Assembly (NCBI RefSeq): GCF_003337305.1
Contig: NZ_QPJO01000001.1
Coordinates: 310,001-374,000, forward strand
Direction: 5' to 3'
Length of the DNA stretch: 64,000 nucleotides
Origin: Winogradskyella arenosi
GTDB taxonomy: Bacteria > Bacteroidota > Bacteroidia > Flavobacteriales > Flavobacteriaceae
The translations under genes were made by a program, and so were the position numbers. The notes under the pieces were generated by a model. It searched no databases. It saw only the letters and a list, made by a program, of their open reading frames with translations, and had not been told where the DNA came from. Below are positions 62,324 to 64,000 of this stretch, piece after piece. The stretch's first letter is position 1. Each line of letters begins with the position of its first letter.

Positions 62324-64000
62324 GTGTTCCGATTCAAACTATCTGTTATCTATCTTTTTTTACTTACCAGCTTAATGGCCTTTGGACAAGAAGGTAATTT
62401 TTATGGAAAAGTAAAGTACAATTCTAACGAACCTGCTGTGGCTACTTTTATAGCCCTAAAAGGAATGGATATTGAAAAGGAAACGAACGCTAACATTAAC
62501 GGCGCTTATAACTTTAGGAACCTGCCTTATGGCACTTATAGCATCACCTTTTACTCTGTAAACGACTTACCTAAAACTGTAAACGTACAATTGGATGCTA
62601 AGGACAAGGAAGTCAATGTAACTTTAGAAGTGGCCGCTTTAGATGAAGTTTTTGTAAGATCTAAAACGGAACAACAAAAAATTGAAGAAAAGGGCTTTGC
62701 CGTTAGTGTTATAGAAACCAAAGAAGCCGCCATACAATCAATACAAGTTAATGAATTATTAGACCAAACTGCCGGTGTTAGGGTACGCCAATCTGGTGGA
62801 TTAGGATCTCATGTGCATTATAACCTTAATGGAATGACGGGAAACTCTGTAAAAGTCTTTATTGATGGGGTTCCTATTTTAAATTTCGGACCTTCATTTT
62901 CATTAAATAGCATCCCTCCTTCTTTAATTAAACGAATAGAAGTTTATAAAGGTGTGGTTCCACCGCATTTATCTGATGATGCTATGGGTGGCGCCATTAA
63001 TGTGGTTTTAAATGGAATTACAAAGAATGAATTAAAAGCTTCAATTTCCGCGGGATCCTTTGGGACTTACAGAGCCGATGTTAACGGAGGCTACCGAAAT
63101 AATAAAAACGGATTTACCGCTAGAGGATCTGCCTTTACCAATTATGCGGATAACGACTATGAAGTTTGGGGAGATCAAGTTGCTGTGGCACTTTCCGCAG
63201 GCACACCCGATGTTTATATTAGAGCAAAACGTTTTCATGACCGCTACCGCTCTCAAGGAGGTAGAGCTGAATTTGGTTACACCCATGTGTCTTGGGCCGA
63301 CAAATTATTGGGTGCTGTTCTTCTCTCTAATATGGACAACCAGATTCAAACCGGAGCCACAATGGAAATTGTATACGGAAACCGTTTTACAGAGCAGACC
63401 ACTAGAATGTTCAGCTTAGATTATGCAAAAACAAACCTCGCAAAAAATTTAGATGTTAGTGCCTTTGCCTCTTACTCACGACTGAAAAGAAAAACAATAG
63501 ATACCATTGCCACACAATACAGTTGGTTAGGATACCCAACCAGTTATTATAACGACCCCGATGTGTGGGCCTCAGGAGCAGAAGCTGGGGACCCCACCTT
63601 ACAGGAAGATACAGATCAAACCATTAACTCACGTACCAATCTTGCTTATCATCTTAACGACAATAATACGTTACAGTTAAATCATCTATTAAATACGTTT
63701 TCTCGAGATTCTGATGATCCTATGCTTCCTGCCGCAGAAAATGCACTCAAAGAAACAAGAGAATATTTAAAATCTATACTGTCCTTATCTTTTGAAAATA
63801 AGGCTTTCGATGAAAAATTAAGAACCTCTATTTTCGCTAAATCCTACTACCTTCATAGAACCTCTAAATTAAGAACGCGAGATTCTAATACCTCGGAGGC
63901 CACTATCTCTATAGATGAAAATAACATTTCTTCTCACGATCTTGGGTTTGGAGGCTCCATATCCTACTCCATTACTCCACAGCTTACCGTATTTGGATCG
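62324..64000 (+). CDS. TonB-dependent receptor (5' part, continues beyond the window)
   Basis: 559 codons are present and the frame is open at the right edge. The start is GTG 62324; no ATG is available in frame. Signal peptide (LSVIYLFLLTSLMAFGQ), carboxypeptidase-regulatory-like domain (~25-100, GNFYGKVKYNSNEPAVATF), plug domain (~115-225: VNELLDQTAGVRVRQSGGLG, VKVFIDGVPI, IEVYKGVVPPHLSDDAMGGA), then the barrel. It takes up a TonB-dependent substrate such as a siderophore or glycan across the outer membrane; the substrate is unknown. Confidence 0.93.
   Translation, partial: MFRFKLSVIYLFLLTSLMAFGQEGNFYGKVKYNSNEPAVATFIALKGMDIEKETNANINGAYNFRNLPYGTYSITFYSVNDLPKTVNVQLDAKDKEVNVTLEVAALDEVFVRSKTEQQKIEEKGFAVSVIETKEAAIQSIQVNELLDQTAGVRVRQSGGLGSHVHYNLNGMTGNSVKVFIDGVPILNFGPSFSLNSIPPSLIKRIEVYKGVVPPHLSDDAMGGAINVVLNGITKNELKASISAGSFGTYRADVNGGYRNNKNGFTARGSAFTNYADNDYEVWGDQVAVALSAGTPDVYIRAKRFHDRYRSQGGRAEFGYTHVSWADKLLGAVLLSNMDNQIQTGATMEIVYGNRFTEQTTRMFSLDYAKTNLAKNLDVSAFASYSRLKRKTIDTIATQYSWLGYPTSYYNDPDVWASGAEAGDPTLQEDTDQTINSRTNLAYHLNDNNTLQLNHLLNTFSRDSDDPMLPAAENALKETREYLKSILSLSFENKAFDEKLRTSIFAKSYYLHRTSKLRTRDSNTSEATISIDENNISSHDLGFGGSISYSITPQLTVFGS

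Overview
The window is AT-rich bacterial chromosome from a member of the Flavobacteriaceae (Bacteroidota). The evidence is a gldH gliding lipoprotein gene, a subtilisin with a type IX secretion (T9SS) sorting tail, TonB-dependent receptors, a GLPGLI-family protein, and promoters of the Bacteroidota type (TTG/TTTG, a 17-23 base spacer, then TAnnTTTG). Shine-Dalgarno sequences are mostly weak or absent. No rRNA, tRNA, CRISPR array or prophage was seen.

Layout. 0-5.3 kb: the 3' end of a metal ABC permease, a small membrane protein, a TerB-DnaJ protein, a bacilliredoxin, a lipoprotein, PlsC, an acyl-ACP desaturase and an HD hydrolase. 5.3-9.6 kb: an AraC regulator with a small partner gene, facing three tandem paralogous secreted proteins that share a strictly spaced promoter/operator block. 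9.6-19.6 kb, all minus strand: radical SAM protein, TraB/GumN protein, TPR-AraC regulator, enoyl-CoA hydratase, NtrY-like kinase, and an overlapping hemH-MATE-hemJ operon. 19.8-28.8 kb: a 1171-residue TraB/GumN protein, then a frameshifted secreted peptide, a GLPGLI protein and a TonB receptor lying between a decayed AraC fragment and its intact paralogue.

28.9-43.4 kb is a heme biosynthesis cluster: hemA, a hemC-hemD fusion, trkH-trkA, hemE, EI24, GNAT, hemF and hemB. It has been remodelled by a REP/RAYT element. An array of ~170-base repeats leads into a REP-associated Y1 transposase (RAYT) gene whose frame runs through a translated REP hairpin into a complete hemF. With hemH and hemJ upstream, the window encodes every step from glutamyl-tRNA to protoheme except glutamyl-tRNA synthetase and HemL.

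43.4-64 kb: an Lrp regulator, a lipoprotein, a CorC-like transporter, Ogt, a serine hydrolase, a DEDDy exonuclease, a large secreted subtilisin, a double-ATPase ABC protein without permeases, scoAB, a ricT-gldH-PBP1A operon, the tRNA hydroxylase TrhO, a decayed small gene and the 5' part of a TonB-dependent receptor. The most unusual items are the RAYT-HemF fusion with its repeat array, and the three co-regulated secreted paralogues with a conserved ATTAACC-N26-GGTTAAT dyad.
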